DNA from: Sphingobacteriales bacterium
GTDB taxonomy: Bacteria > Bacteroidota > Bacteroidia > Chitinophagales > JADJOU01
Length of the DNA stretch: 38,617 bases
Reading direction: 5' to 3'
Assembly: GCA_021297855.1 (NCBI GenBank)
Contig: JAJTHM010000008.1
Coordinates: 1 to 38,617 of the forward strand
Positions within the stretch are counted from its first letter, which is position 1. Each line of letters begins with the position of its first letter. A program made the position numbers and the translations under genes. Positions 6,856 through 15,195 of the stretch are shown here, piece by piece. Below the pieces are notes generated by a model. The model saw only the letters and a list, made by a program, of their open reading frames with translations, was not told where the DNA came from and made no database searches.

Positions 6856-7566
6856 TTATATATCCCCTTCCTGAGGTCTTAGAATGATATCTTCTACACA
6901 AGCACTTGGAGATAATTGCGAGGTCGCATATACTATATCAGCTATATCACTCGGCTGAATAAAACGATTTGGGGGTAAATCTACTCCCGCCCAGCTATCA
7001 GTCAATACAGCCCCTGGATAGATGCCAGTCACCCGAATACTTTTCGATTTTAGTTCGTTGCGTATTTGTTTGGTATAGCCAGTGAGTGCAAATTTTGCTA
7101 CGGTATATCCACCGCCATTGTCATAATCTTTAAGGCCTGCTATGGAAGAGATATTGAAAATATGTCCTGATTTATTGTTTATCATCTCAGGAATAATAAC
7201 TTTCCCCATCCAATAAGCACTGAATAAATTCACACGCATTAAGTAGTCTAAATCATCATCGAAGCTCGCAGCACTAAGTTCTCCTTGTTTGAAAAGTCCA
7301 GCATTGTTGACTAGGATATGGATAGGGCCTAGTTCTTTCAGACAGTTGGATGCGAAATTCAATACCGCATCTTTATTTTCTATATCAAACGCTTCTGCAT
7401 AGATTTTTATGTCAGAATTTATACTTTTTAAGTGTTGCTTCGCTTTCGATACACTATCCGTATTCTTGCTGCAGAAAGCCAAATTCCACCCAGCTTGGGC
7501 ATATTTTTCTAAAATAGCTAACCCTATTCCGCGGCTAGCGCCAGTGACTATAATGGTATTTTTCAT
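6856..7566 (-). CDS. Short-chain dehydrogenase/reductase (SDR)
   Basis: A 236-residue classical SDR with a Rossmann fold. The dinucleotide motif is TGASRGIG (8-15), NNAG is at 87-90, and the catalytic set is Ser140 or Ser141 in NISSIAG with Tyr154 and Lys158 in YTVAK. It would use NAD(P)H to reduce a carbonyl or oxidise an alcohol in the cytoplasm. The substrate cannot be told from sequence; 3-ketoacyl-ACP reductase-like and sepiapterin reductase-like enzymes both look similar. It ends 6 bp from the stop of the convergent barrel gene and has a repeat-rich gap upstream. Confidence 0.9.
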   Translation of the reverse strand: MKNTIIVTGASRGIGLAILEKYAQAGWNLAFCSKNTDSVSKAKQHLKSINSDIKIYAEAFDIENKDAVLNFASNCLKELGPIHILVNNAGLFKQGELSAASFDDDLDYLMRVNLFSAYWMGKVIIPEMINNKSGHIFNISSIAGLKDYDNGGGYTVAKFALTGYTKQIRNELKSKSIRVTGIYPGAVLTDSWAGVDLPPNRFIQPSDIADIVYATSQLSPSACVEDIILRPQEGDI

Positions 7567-7578
7567 TTAATTTTTTTT

Positions 7579-7670
7579 GGAGCACTCCTGCGAAGCAAAT
7601 ATGAATACCATTGAAATATACAAGAATAAATAAAGTCTCACGAAGTTATAGCACAAAGTTACACGAAGTT
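7579..7670 (+). repeat. Intergenic direct repeat, copy 1
   Basis: Begins GGAGCACTCCTGCGAAGCAA and contains CGAAGTTATAGCACAAAGTT. A second copy lies 181 bp downstream at 7758-7850, with about 85% identity by eye. It belongs to the CACAAAGTT and CACGAAGTT type of intergenic repeat. Confidence 0.65.
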
Positions 7671-7693
7671 AGGTCTTGATAGGTAGATTTTTT

Positions 7694-8016
7694 TGGAGCA
7701 CAATGTTGCACAAAGTCAAAGCACAAAGTTACACTAAGTATAAAAGATAATTGAGGGAGCGAGTACTCCTGCGAAGCAAAAATGAATACCATTAAAACAT
7801 ACAAGAATGAATAAAGTTAAGCGAAGTTAAAACACAAAGTAACACAACGTAATAATTTTTACAACTTTGATTTTATATTCCGATGTATAAAATATTAAAA
7901 AAGAAGAACTTTGAGGAACTTAGTGAAAACACTTTGTGTCACTTTGTGCTCCAAATTATTCCATCAAAAAACTTTGCGAAACTTCGTGCATCGACTTAGT
8001 GCAACTTTGTGCTCCT
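7694..8016. repeat. Inverted repeat pair of GGAGCACAAAGTTGCAC units
   Basis: The plus-strand unit at 7694-7738 (GGAGCACAATGTTGCAC and following) matches the reverse complement of about 7971-8016 (GGAGCACAAAGTTGCACTAA and following) at roughly 80%. Another inverted fragment with GGAGCACAAAGTG lies at about 7936-7963. Confidence 0.55.
7758..7850 (+). repeat. Intergenic direct repeat, copy 2
   Basis: Second copy of the 7579-7670 repeat; the block ACTCCTGCGAAGCAAA is identical at 7584-7599 and 7765-7780. Confidence 0.65.
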
Positions 8017-8022
8017 CTTTAC

Positions 8023-8571
8023 CTATTCATCATTCCTAGAATTTGTAAAAATACTAAAATTCGTCTGTCCATAGCTTCTTCGTTTCCAAAGGTGCGGATG
8101 GGTGTCGAAATTGTACTTAGGGTCGTGTTCGAGAATAAACCATCCCTCTCCTTCTATCATGCCTTTTTTTATTATAAGGTCTGGTATCATAGCGAGATTT
8201 GGCAGTTTATATGGCGGGCCTGCGAAAATGACATCAAATGATTCGCGACAATTTTCTATATAGTCAAATACATCCATTTGTAAAATACGGTGGCCAGTCA
8301 AAGCCAATTTTTCTGAAGTCTTATTGATAAATTTGATGGCTTCTGTATTGAGTTCTACCGTAGTGATATCCGTGCAACCACGAGAGCCAAATTCTAAACT
8401 GATATTTCCTGTTCCACCAAATAGATCCAAGAATCGAATATTGTCAAAGTTGAAATAATTATCTAGAATATTAAATAAAGCTTCTTTAGCTAAATCCGTA
8501 GTAGGCCTCGTCGGCTCTAGCATGGGTTGATTTAGTTTGTAACCTTTGTGTAATCCTCCTATTATCCGCAT
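8023..8571 (-). CDS. rsmD: 16S rRNA m2G966 methyltransferase RsmD
   Basis: A 182-residue class I methyltransferase of the RsmD family, which methylates N2 of a guanine in the small-subunit rRNA using SAM. It starts with MRIIGGLHKGYKL, has the RPTTDLAKEALFNIL segment (22-36) and the SAM motif FLDLFGGTGNIS (47-58). Length and layout are normal. Motif IV reads GPPY (118-121), where the family normally has DPPY or DPPF; the GGC codon is one base from GAC. Downstream of a DUF3822-like gene on the same strand, a pairing I associate with Bacteroidota. Confidence 0.9.
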   Translation of the reverse strand: MRIIGGLHKGYKLNQPMLEPTRPTTDLAKEALFNILDNYFNFDNIRFLDLFGGTGNISLEFGSRGCTDITTVELNTEAIKFINKTSEKLALTGHRILQMDVFDYIENCRESFDVIFAGPPYKLPNLAMIPDLIIKKGMIEGEGWFILEHDPKYNFDTHPHLWKRRSYGQTNFSIFTNSRNDE

Positions 8572-8653
8572 TTGATAGTTACTAGTTTTAAGTCGCTAGT
8601 TGCAAGTTGGTGTCATTATCTAGTAGCTAAAATCTTGTAACTTGAAACTTTAT

Positions 8654-9478
8654 TTAGCTGCAAAGAATTAAATCTCCATAAATTTCCCAGAAAGATAGAG
8701 GAAAACCAAAAGTTTCTTCTGCCTTACTATTAAAGGATGGAAATTGAGTTCTCAATTGGGCGAAAATCTCCACATTTTCTTCCTTGCGAACACTAGTAAT
8801 ATAAATATCTGACGAACTTGGATCCACATTAAACTGTTTCATATTTCTTGCAATGATATTCGCATAATCTTTCGTAGAGGAATCGAAGGTATTGCACTGA
8901 ATCAATTCGCCGTTTCTGAAAAGTATGAACTCTAAAAACTTTGTTTTAATCGATACAAAAGCTAAATCTTTGCCAGCTGACTTTCGTTTCAATACTTCAA
9001 AACTTGGTCTATGACAAGAGAAGAATTGTGCATTATCAAAGGTGAAGAATAAGTCATTATAGACTCTAAATGGATAGTTGTAAAACTCTCTAGATCGAAT
9101 GGTATCTAAATCATCGACCAATAATTTTTCCGCAGACTCTGTGTAGACCGATCTGTATGCAGAATAGCTATCAATGCCAGCGAGCTCAGATTGAGGGACT
9201 AAAACAAAAGTCGATTCACAATGAAAAACATTTTTTATGACAGCTGCGCGATAAGCTGAAGGTATTTGGTCTATCGCTAATTGAATTTGGGTAGAGTAAA
9301 TCCCTGGGATATTTAAATCTCTAAACTGATAATGAACAAATGCACTCATTGGCTGACCAATTTTCTCATAACCTGTCAGGATAAGTGCATCTCTATATAC
9401 AAGGATGTCTGCTTTTTCAAATTTCATATCATCATTCGGATGATAAGCGTGCAGTACTTTCAATAATTTATTCTCCAT
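8654..9478 (-). CDS. DUF3822-like protein
   Basis: A 274-residue cytoplasmic protein with no signal peptide or membrane segment. Its layout (an N-terminal half with FVHYQFRDLNIPG and a second half beginning near YNDLFFTFDNAQFFSCHRPS, with repeated short beta strands) resembles the Bacteroidota DUF3822 family, which I recall as an ASKHA-like fold of unknown function. The position immediately upstream of rsmD, on the same strand with an 82-bp gap, supports this. No catalytic residues are evident. Function unknown. Confidence 0.65.
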   Translation of the reverse strand: MENKLLKVLHAYHPNDDMKFEKADILVYRDALILTGYEKIGQPMSAFVHYQFRDLNIPGIYSTQIQLAIDQIPSAYRAAVIKNVFHCESTFVLVPQSELAGIDSYSAYRSVYTESAEKLLVDDLDTIRSREFYNYPFRVYNDLFFTFDNAQFFSCHRPSFEVLKRKSAGKDLAFVSIKTKFLEFILFRNGELIQCNTFDSSTKDYANIIARNMKQFNVDPSSSDIYITSVRKEENVEIFAQLRTQFPSFNSKAEETFGFPLSFWEIYGDLILCS

Positions 9479-9525
9479 GGGTGAGTTTGATTGATATTAA
9501 ACTGAGATTTAACTAGAATTATCTT

Positions 9526-9537
9526 ACTTTGCAAAGT
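9526..9537. promoter_or_regulatory. 12-bp perfect palindrome abutting the MATE start
   Basis: ACTTTGCAAAGT ends 1 bp before ATG 9539. It includes a TACTTTG that resembles a -7 element, so it could be a promoter edge or an operator, or both. Confidence 0.35.
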
Positions 9538-9538
9538 T

Positions 9539-10885
9539 ATGGAAAGAATACCAAGTTACAAAGAAATTTTCCAGATAGCCCTACCTATTATGCTTGGCGG
9601 GATTAGCGAGACTATTTCCGCTATTGTCGATACCGCTTTTATGGGGAAATTGGGCACTCTAGCTATCGATGGCATGGGTATGGCAAATATTTTTCTTTTG
9701 GTTATCATCATGATAGGTTGGAGTTTTTCGAGAAGCATTCAAATACTCGTTTCTCAAAATTTCGGTGCGGAAAACTACGCCAATATCGGCTCCATAGTCC
9801 AGCACTCTATCGCTGTTTTATTTCCTATCGGAATATTACTTTTTGGCGTATTGTATTGGTCTAATTCATATTTCCTTTCTTTTATAATTAGCAATCATTC
9901 AATCCATCATATAGCTTCCGAGGTATGCACCATTCGGTCTTATGGTATGCCTATTGTCATGCTGACACTAGCCTTATCTGGTTTTTTTACTGGACTGGGA
10001 AAGACGAAAATTTTACTATTTTCTCAAGGAGCAGCCGCAATTTCCAATATCATTCTCAACTATGTTTTAGTTTTTGGCAAACTAGGTATGCCCGCCATGG
10101 GTTATCAAGGAAGTGCTACGGCTACTGTTATTTCAGAAGGTATTGCTCTTATTGTTTTATTGGGCTATTTAGCTTATCAATCCGAATTCATTGTTCGCTA
10201 TGAACTCATAATAAGGAGAAAATTGAGTTTACATTTAGTTCGTGAAATCATGCGGCTGGCTGCACCTATGGTCGTCTTGCACGCCTTTAGCCTAGGTTCG
10301 TGGGTTTATTTCTTTTCCTTGATTGAGAAAATGGGGGAGAAAGAATTGGCGATTTCCATGGTTTTAAAACAATTGTTTTCAGCCATCACCATACCAGGGT
10401 TTTGCCTCGCAAGTACTGCTAATACCATTGTGGGACAATTAGTCGGTAGTCGGAAAATTGATCATATTATGCCTTCAATTTGGAAAGTGGTTAAATTGAA
10501 TTATGCCATATTGCTGAGTCTCGCTTTGCTGACCTATATTTTTCGCTACCCGATTGTTTCGCTTTTCACCACAGATCTAGCGGTCATAAACGAAATCTCT
10601 ATGCCGCTCATCGCTTTGCTTCTGGCTTATTTAGTGATTCCCGCTTCCAATGTATTGTTTAATAGTATCTCGGCACTAGGCAGTACTAAAATTCCACTCT
10701 ATATTGAAACAATAAATTTGCTCTTTTATCTACTTTATATGTTTGTGTTCATTCATATTTTGAAGTCTAGTTTATTTATAGCTTGGCTGGCTGAAATTGA
10801 ATATTGGATTTTCTTACTTATCTTTTGTTGTCTCTATTTTTATAAGATGGATTGGAAGAAAAATATTATATATTTGGATGAATAA
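9539..10885 (+). CDS. MATE-family multidrug/cation efflux transporter
   Basis: A 448-residue inner-membrane protein with about twelve hydrophobic helices in two halves, the MATE (MOP) fold. The start, RIPSYKEIFQIALPIMLGG, is the typical N-terminal TM1 entry of the family, followed by IVDTAFMGKLG. The second half begins near EIMRLAAPMVV (about residue 236). These pumps export organic cations or drugs in exchange for Na+ or H+. Alternatives in the same superfamily are unlikely given both repeats. It is transcribed divergently from the DUF3822-like gene, with 60 bp between the starts. Confidence 0.93.
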   Translation: MERIPSYKEIFQIALPIMLGGISETISAIVDTAFMGKLGTLAIDGMGMANIFLLVIIMIGWSFSRSIQILVSQNFGAENYANIGSIVQHSIAVLFPIGILLFGVLYWSNSYFLSFIISNHSIHHIASEVCTIRSYGMPIVMLTLALSGFFTGLGKTKILLFSQGAAAISNIILNYVLVFGKLGMPAMGYQGSATATVISEGIALIVLLGYLAYQSEFIVRYELIIRRKLSLHLVREIMRLAAPMVVLHAFSLGSWVYFFSLIEKMGEKELAISMVLKQLFSAITIPGFCLASTANTIVGQLVGSRKIDHIMPSIWKVVKLNYAILLSLALLTYIFRYPIVSLFTTDLAVINEISMPLIALLLAYLVIPASNVLFNSISALGSTKIPLYIETINLLFYLLYMFVFIHILKSSLFIAWLAEIEYWIFLLIFCCLYFYKMDWKKNIIYLDE

Positions 10886-10950
10886 TTGAGGTTAAAAGTA
10901 TAAAGGTGAAAGTCAAAAGTATGAAGTGCTTGCCTAAAAACTAACTTCTT

Positions 10951-10966
10951 CCCGATAGCTATCGGG
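10951..10966. repeat. 16-bp palindrome CCCGATAGCTATCGGG
   Basis: Perfect palindrome in the MATE-DUF899 gap, preceded by AAAGTATGAAG-like simple sequence. The same palindrome occurs at 16151-16168 and, with a central mismatch, at 24222-24235. Confidence 0.8.
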
Positions 10967-10988
10967 ACTAACATCTAAAATCTATCCT

Positions 10989-11579
10989 ATGTACGGACAT
11001 ACCGAAATACAGAAAAAAATTCAAGACAAGTACGATGAAATCGCTGCTTTAAGAAAGGAGCAAGTAGCCATAGCGAAAAGCGAAGGTCTTAGCGAAGTAG
11101 AAAATTATTCTTTTAAAGATAAGAATGGGAATGTGGTGACTTTGCTCGATATGTTTCAAGGTCACGACGAACTCATCGTCATTCACAATATGGGAAAATC
11201 CTGTCCCTATTGTACCTTATGGGCAGATGGCCTGAGCAGCAGTACACCGCATTTTCAGAATAGATGTGGGTTTGCCTTAGTCTCTCCGAATGATTATCAA
11301 ACTATGTCAGATTTCGCCGCGAATAGAGATTGGAAATTTCCTTACTATTCAGGAGCAGAAACTAGTTTTATCTCCGATATGGGCTTTTCGCATCAAACCG
11401 AGGATGGAAAGACGCGCTATACACCAGGTTTCACCACCTTTCTAAAAAAGGAGGCTAAAATCTATCGCGTGGCCTGTGATTTGTTTGGTCCGGGAGATCT
11501 ATTTTCTCCTATATGGCCTATGATGGATATGCTACACCATTCAGATAAAGAATGGCATCCGAAGGTTAGTTATTGGTAA
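10989..11579 (+). CDS. DUF899 thioredoxin-like protein
   Basis: A 196-residue cytoplasmic protein of the DUF899 family, which has a thioredoxin-like fold. The signature GKSCPYCTLWADG gives a CxxC pair at Cys72 and Cys75. IHNMGK precedes it, and PGFTTFLKK sits where the cis-proline loop is expected. A redox or thiol-exchange function is likely but the substrate is unknown. It is a single-gene unit after a repeat-bearing gap, and length is normal for the shorter members of the family. Confidence 0.85.
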   Translation: MYGHTEIQKKIQDKYDEIAALRKEQVAIAKSEGLSEVENYSFKDKNGNVVTLLDMFQGHDELIVIHNMGKSCPYCTLWADGLSSSTPHFQNRCGFALVSPNDYQTMSDFAANRDWKFPYYSGAETSFISDMGFSHQTEDGKTRYTPGFTTFLKKEAKIYRVACDLFGPGDLFSPIWPMMDMLHHSDKEWHPKVSYW

Positions 11580-11645
11580 CTTTTTTGAAATTCATTGTTT
11601 TAAAAATTTGATTTCTTCAAATCAAAGGTCAACAAGTATTTTTAA

Positions 11646-12728
11646 TCAATTCCCAGCACTTACCTGCTGATTATTCAAGACCGATATCTCCCTAGCCAGA
11701 TTCTGCGCTATGGCATGAAAACTATCTAAGACGATTTGGTTGTCAGCCGAGAGTTCTTGGCCATTATCGGCGCATTCGCGAAGATTTTCAGTGAGTGGCA
11801 CTTCGCCTAGGAAGGCGACTTCGTATTCCGAAGCTAGATTTTTCGCTCCACCACTTCCGAAGATAAAATATTTTTTATCGGGCATATCATCAGGGACGAA
11901 GTAAGCCATATTTTCTATGACTCCTGCTACGGGTATTTCTACTCCGGGAACTCTATACATAGATAAGGCTTTTCGGGCATCGGCTATGGCTACTTTTTGT
12001 GGTGTGGATACGATAACTGCGCAGGTGACTTTGAGCGTTTGTGCGATAGTGAGCTGCACATCACCTGTGCCTGGAGGCATATCGAGTATGAGGTAATCGA
12101 GGTCGCCCCAGAGGACATCATTTATAAACTGCTTGAGGGCAGAAGTGACCATAGGTCCTCGCCATACGATTGCCTGTCTTTCATCGACTAGAAAACCAAT
12201 AGAAAGCACTTTTAAATTTTCATTGTATTCTATGGGTTGAATATAAATTTTCTCCCTGATTTCACGTGTCTGCGGTTTTTTATTTTTCATCCCTAGCATG
12301 ATAGGAATCGAAGGTCCATGAATATCAGCGTCGAGTATCCCTACTTTAGCGCCCATTTTACTAAGGGCGAGTGCTAGCTGAACAGCTACGGTAGATTTGC
12401 CTACACCACCTTTGCCTGAAGATATACAGACGATGTTTTTGACATTGGGAAGGATATTGATGTCTTTATTTCTAGTGGATGATACATTCGACGTCATTTC
12501 AATATTCACTTCGATATCCTCACCAAATTCTGCCTTGAGTTCTTTAACACAGTTATTGTGTATAAGCTCTTTTAGAGGACATGCAGGGGTAGTCAATACG
12601 ATGGTGAACGATATTTTTTGCCCATCGATTTTGATATCTTGTATCATATTGAGGGTAACCAAATCTTTCTTCAAATCTGGTTCTGGGACTCTGCTAAGCG
12701 CTATGAGGACGTTTTCTTGATTGATCAT
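11646..12728 (-). CDS. Mrp/ApbC-family iron-sulfur carrier ATPase
   Basis: A 360-residue protein: an N-terminal MIP18 (DUF59) domain of about 80 residues, then a ParA/MinD-like ATPase with the deviant Walker A SGKGGVGKS (104-112) and DMPPGTGD further on. The family binds and transfers Fe-S clusters to apo-proteins in the cytoplasm. The CxxC found near the C-terminus of many homologues is replaced by YFVPDDMPDKKYFIFG, as I recall for Bacteroidota members. Monocistronic, transcribed divergently from the YheT-like gene. Confidence 0.93.
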   Translation of the reverse strand: MINQENVLIALSRVPEPDLKKDLVTLNMIQDIKIDGQKISFTIVLTTPACPLKELIHNNCVKELKAEFGEDIEVNIEMTSNVSSTRNKDINILPNVKNIVCISSGKGGVGKSTVAVQLALALSKMGAKVGILDADIHGPSIPIMLGMKNKKPQTREIREKIYIQPIEYNENLKVLSIGFLVDERQAIVWRGPMVTSALKQFINDVLWGDLDYLILDMPPGTGDVQLTIAQTLKVTCAVIVSTPQKVAIADARKALSMYRVPGVEIPVAGVIENMAYFVPDDMPDKKYFIFGSGGAKNLASEYEVAFLGEVPLTENLRECADNGQELSADNQIVLDSFHAIAQNLAREISVLNNQQVSAGN

Positions 12729-12998
12729 TACTTTATTTTGATAAGCAATATTAAGCTAATTAGTGTTTTTGCTAAGTTTATTAATTATTTTTTAGAATAT
12801 AGACTAAATTAGTTGGAGGATAGTTTTCTTTTTAAACACAAGGGGCACTAAGATAACACCATAGATCACAAAGAATAACGGTTCTAATTACATTGATAAT
12901 CTATCTGTGTGTTCCGTATATTCTGTGAGAAAATTAATCCAGTTTAAGAAAACTTTTTTTACCTTGTTAACGTTTAAAATATAGATACTATCTGAGCT

Positions 12999-13952
12999 AT
13001 GCCGGTTTTGACTTCTTCTTATGATTCTTTTATAAAAAATGGTCACCTCCAGACGATTCTTCCAAACGTTTTAAGAAAAGTGTCCTTGCATAAGCCTAGA
13101 CAAGAAGAAATAGAAACCCCAGATGATGATTTTTTAGAATTGGATTGGTATGATCTACCAGAGAGTAATAAACTTGTCATACTCTCTCATGGGCTCGAAG
13201 GGAACTCCCGTCGGCGGTACATGAAGGGCATGGCTAAGCATTTACTCGAAAACGGCTACAATGTTTTAGCATGGAATTATCGCTCTTGTGGCTCTAAAAT
13301 CAATAATCAACTGCGCTTCTATCATTCGGGAGATACGGAAGATATAGATACCATTATTCGCTATGCACTTTCCAAAAATATGTATGCCTCTATCTATCTC
13401 ATCGGTTTTTCTATGGGCGGAAATATTTCTTTAAAGTATTTAGGAGAAAAAGGAGAGGAACTAGACCGGAAGATTAAAGCGGCGGTGACTTTTTCAGTTC
13501 CCTTGGATTTGATAGGAAGTTCGAGACTACTCTCTAAGTGGTGGAATCGATTCTATATGCGTCGCTTTTTGAAAAGTTTGAGAAAAAAAGTAGAGGCCAA
13601 AGTTGTTCAATATCCTGACAGACTAAGTATAGAAAGTTTTGACTCTATAAAAAGTTTCAAAGGATTCGACAATCAGTATAAAGCACCAATTCATGGCTTT
13701 AAAGATGCCTACGATTATTGGAAAAAATCTTCTTCTTTGCATTATTTAGAGAATATAAAAATCCCGGTTCTCATCGTCAATGCACAAAATGATAGTTTCC
13801 TCTCGCCCAGCTGCTTTCCTTATGAGATAGCCGAGCGCAGTCCTTTGATTCATTTAGAAGCGCCTCATTCAGGCGGTCATGTGGGTTTTTGGTCCTTGGA
13901 TTCTGTATTTTGGACGGAAAAAAGAGCCGTAGAGTTTTTGGAAAGGTATTAA
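12999..13952 (+). CDS. YheT-type alpha/beta hydrolase
   Basis: A 317-residue cytoplasmic alpha/beta hydrolase of the YheT (COG0429) group. It has the LSHGLEGNSRRRYM oxyanion region (62-75), the nucleophile elbow GFSMGG with Ser138, the acid Asp265 in NAQNDSFL, and His294 in SGGHVGF. Family members are esterases or lipases of unclear physiological substrate. The stop overlaps that of the convergent ArsC-like gene (TTAA, 13949-13952 shared). Confidence 0.9.
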   Translation: MPVLTSSYDSFIKNGHLQTILPNVLRKVSLHKPRQEEIETPDDDFLELDWYDLPESNKLVILSHGLEGNSRRRYMKGMAKHLLENGYNVLAWNYRSCGSKINNQLRFYHSGDTEDIDTIIRYALSKNMYASIYLIGFSMGGNISLKYLGEKGEELDRKIKAAVTFSVPLDLIGSSRLLSKWWNRFYMRRFLKSLRKKVEAKVVQYPDRLSIESFDSIKSFKGFDNQYKAPIHGFKDAYDYWKKSSSLHYLENIKIPVLIVNAQNDSFLSPSCFPYEIAERSPLIHLEAPHSGGHVGFWSLDSVFWTEKRAVEFLERY

Positions 13953-14299
13953 GCTTCAAACTCCCCCACCCACTTATCAAAAGGCCTCGCTAACCAAGCT
14001 TTGTAATCTGAAATGACAATCGGTCTTTCTATAATGGAAGGATTTTGGTGCATTGCGTTTATCCATTCTTGATTAGTTAGGTTTTTATCGGCAAACTTTT
14101 CTAGAAATACCTTGTCTTTCTTTCTCAGAATGAATTGAGCATCTTCCCCCATTTTCTTTAGCACTTCCTCTAGTTCAGTTTCCGAAGGAGGCTCGGTTAG
14201 ATAGGGACGAATTGTAATTTTATAGCTAAGATTCTCCAAATAATCTAAAGCTTTTCTGCTGTTAGAGCATAGGTTATTGTGCCATATGGTCAGGTTCAT
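13949..14299 (-). CDS. ArsC/Spx-family arsenate reductase-like protein
   Basis: A 116-residue glutaredoxin-like ArsC protein. The N-terminus TIWHNNLCSNSRKAL has Cys11 in the family position (CxxS), and IERPIVI has Arg92, the usual anion-binding arginine. Members reduce arsenate with glutathione or another thiol, or act as adaptors (Spx), but most genomic copies have no proven substrate. No ars operon neighbours exist here. The stop overlaps the stop of the YheT-like gene. Upstream, a TAGTTTTG (minus strand of 14324-14331) could be its -7 element. Confidence 0.85.
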   Translation of the reverse strand: MNLTIWHNNLCSNSRKALDYLENLSYKITIRPYLTEPPSETELEEVLKKMGEDAQFILRKKDKVFLEKFADKNLTNQEWINAMHQNPSIIERPIVISDYKAWLARPFDKWVGEFEA

Positions 14300-14533
14300 T
14301 ATTCTTATTTACTGGGTTAGCTACAAAACTATCAAATTTTGCCCACCGATTCCCACTTCTTAAAACCACCTTGCACAATAGACTTTGACGAAGTAAAAGG
14401 ATAGTGTGTTAGGTGGTATTAACCCCGTGATAGAGTTTTAATTAAGTTTTATAAACTTTTGACTTTAAAACTCTTATACGAATCTACTTTTATAAAAAGT
14501 GGATTTTGGGTTTATTTGTCCATAGCCTAGAAC

Positions 14534-14626
14534 TTATCCACTTACTTTGAAAATGTTAGTTCAGTTATCCATAATTTAAATTCTTTATTAATAATACTTT
14601 TGGAGATAATCAACATTAAATCCACA
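14534..14626 (+). promoter_or_regulatory. Candidate DnaA-box cluster
   Basis: TTATCCACT (14534) and TTATCCATA (14565) each match TTATCCACA at 8 of 9 positions and are 31 bp apart. AAATCCACA (14618) matches 7 of 9. All read in the same direction. An AT-rich segment separates the second and third. They could regulate mraZ; an origin is not shown. Confidence 0.3.
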
Positions 14627-14665
14627 TTGAATATTGAAATTGTGCAAATTTATATGGAAAAATTA

Positions 14666-14711
14666 GTGGGAAAATGTGGAGTTGAATAAAAATTAAGTGT
14701 AGTTTTGTGGA
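14666..14711 (+). promoter_or_regulatory. Candidate MraZ operator: phased GTGG boxes
   Basis: GTGGG (14666), GTGGA (14676), GTGTA (14697) and GTGGA (14707) repeat at 10-bp or 21-bp steps, one face of the helix. MraZ is a ring-shaped repressor known to bind direct TGGG-type repeats in its own promoter; this array sits 16-61 bp before the mraZ ATG and overlaps the -7 element. Confidence 0.5.
14700..14707 (+). promoter_or_regulatory. -7 element of the mraZ promoter
   Basis: TAGTTTTG matches TAnnTTTG. It would give a leader of roughly 15 nt. The -33 is unclear; a TTG at 14682 is only 15 nt upstream. Overlap with the fourth and fifth GTGG positions would suit autorepression. Confidence 0.4.
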
Positions 14712-14726
14712 GATTTTAGAATTGGA

Positions 14727-15191
14727 ATGGCATTTTTAGGTGAAATAGTAATAAAACTCGATGATAAAGGCAGGATGAGAATTCCTACTGCCCTCAAAGA
14801 GGCTATGTCTGATAAAGCCGCTCATCGATTCGTAGTCAATAGAGGTTTTGAAAATTGTTTAACCCTTTATCCTTATGATGTATGGGAAGTGGTCAAGGCC
14901 AAAGTAGATAAACTCAACACCTTTAATAGAGAGAAGCGAGAATTCGTTCGTAAATTTTACAGTGGGGCTACCATTTGTGCTCTCGACGGCAGTGACCGTA
15001 TCAATATACCAAATCAATTATTGGATTTCGCAGGAATGAAAAAGGATATCATCTTGACACCCGTGAAAGACTATTATGAATTGTGGGATCAGAAAAAATA
15101 TAATGACATGATCAGTCAGGCGGACTCTTCTTCTTTTGAAGAACTCGCAGAACGCGTCATGGGAGATAGTGAAGATACTTTAGATCAGTGA
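14727..15191 (+). CDS. mraZ: MraZ transcriptional regulator of the dcw cluster
   Basis: A 154-residue DNA-binding protein of the AbrB-like MraZ family with two tandem SpoVT/AbrB-type domains. The N-terminus FLGEIVIKLDDKGRMRIPTA is the first signature and DGSDRINIPNQLLDFAG, near 92-108, is the second. The family forms octameric or dodecameric rings that bind repeats in the mraZ promoter and repress the cluster; here the phased GTGG boxes upstream fit that. rsmH starts 4 bp after the stop. Confidence 0.96.
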   Translation: MAFLGEIVIKLDDKGRMRIPTALKEAMSDKAAHRFVVNRGFENCLTLYPYDVWEVVKAKVDKLNTFNREKREFVRKFYSGATICALDGSDRINIPNQLLDFAGMKKDIILTPVKDYYELWDQKKYNDMISQADSSSFEELAERVMGDSEDTLDQ

Positions 15192-15195
15192 TAAT

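Larger units (their letters stand above)
7567..8022. other. Repeat-filled gene-free gap
   Basis: This 456-bp gap has no credible gene. It consists of two direct repeats (7579-7670, 7758-7850) and a GGAGCACAA-type unit at 7694-7738 that recurs inverted near 7971-8016, inside the end of the gap. A short AT-rich core (7850-7905) separates the two halves. The gap separates the SDR gene from the convergently read rsmD end, both on the minus strand. Confidence 0.6.
14300..14726. other. Regulatory gap upstream of the dcw cluster
   Basis: This 427-bp AT-rich gap has no gene. It holds two DnaA-box-like 9-mers (14534-14542, 14565-14573) in the same orientation, a weaker third (14618-14626), a TACTTTTG (14595-14602), and the promoter plus phased GTGG boxes right before mraZ. 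Confidence 0.6.

Noticed and set aside
7936-8241. 101-codon plus-strand frame over the repeat gap and rsmD end
   Set aside because: It overlaps inverted repeats and the antisense of rsmD; no family features.
14534-14626. Chromosomal origin of replication upstream of mraZ
   Set aside because: Only three imperfect DnaA-like boxes, no dnaA or dnaN nearby, and skew cannot be judged from one window.
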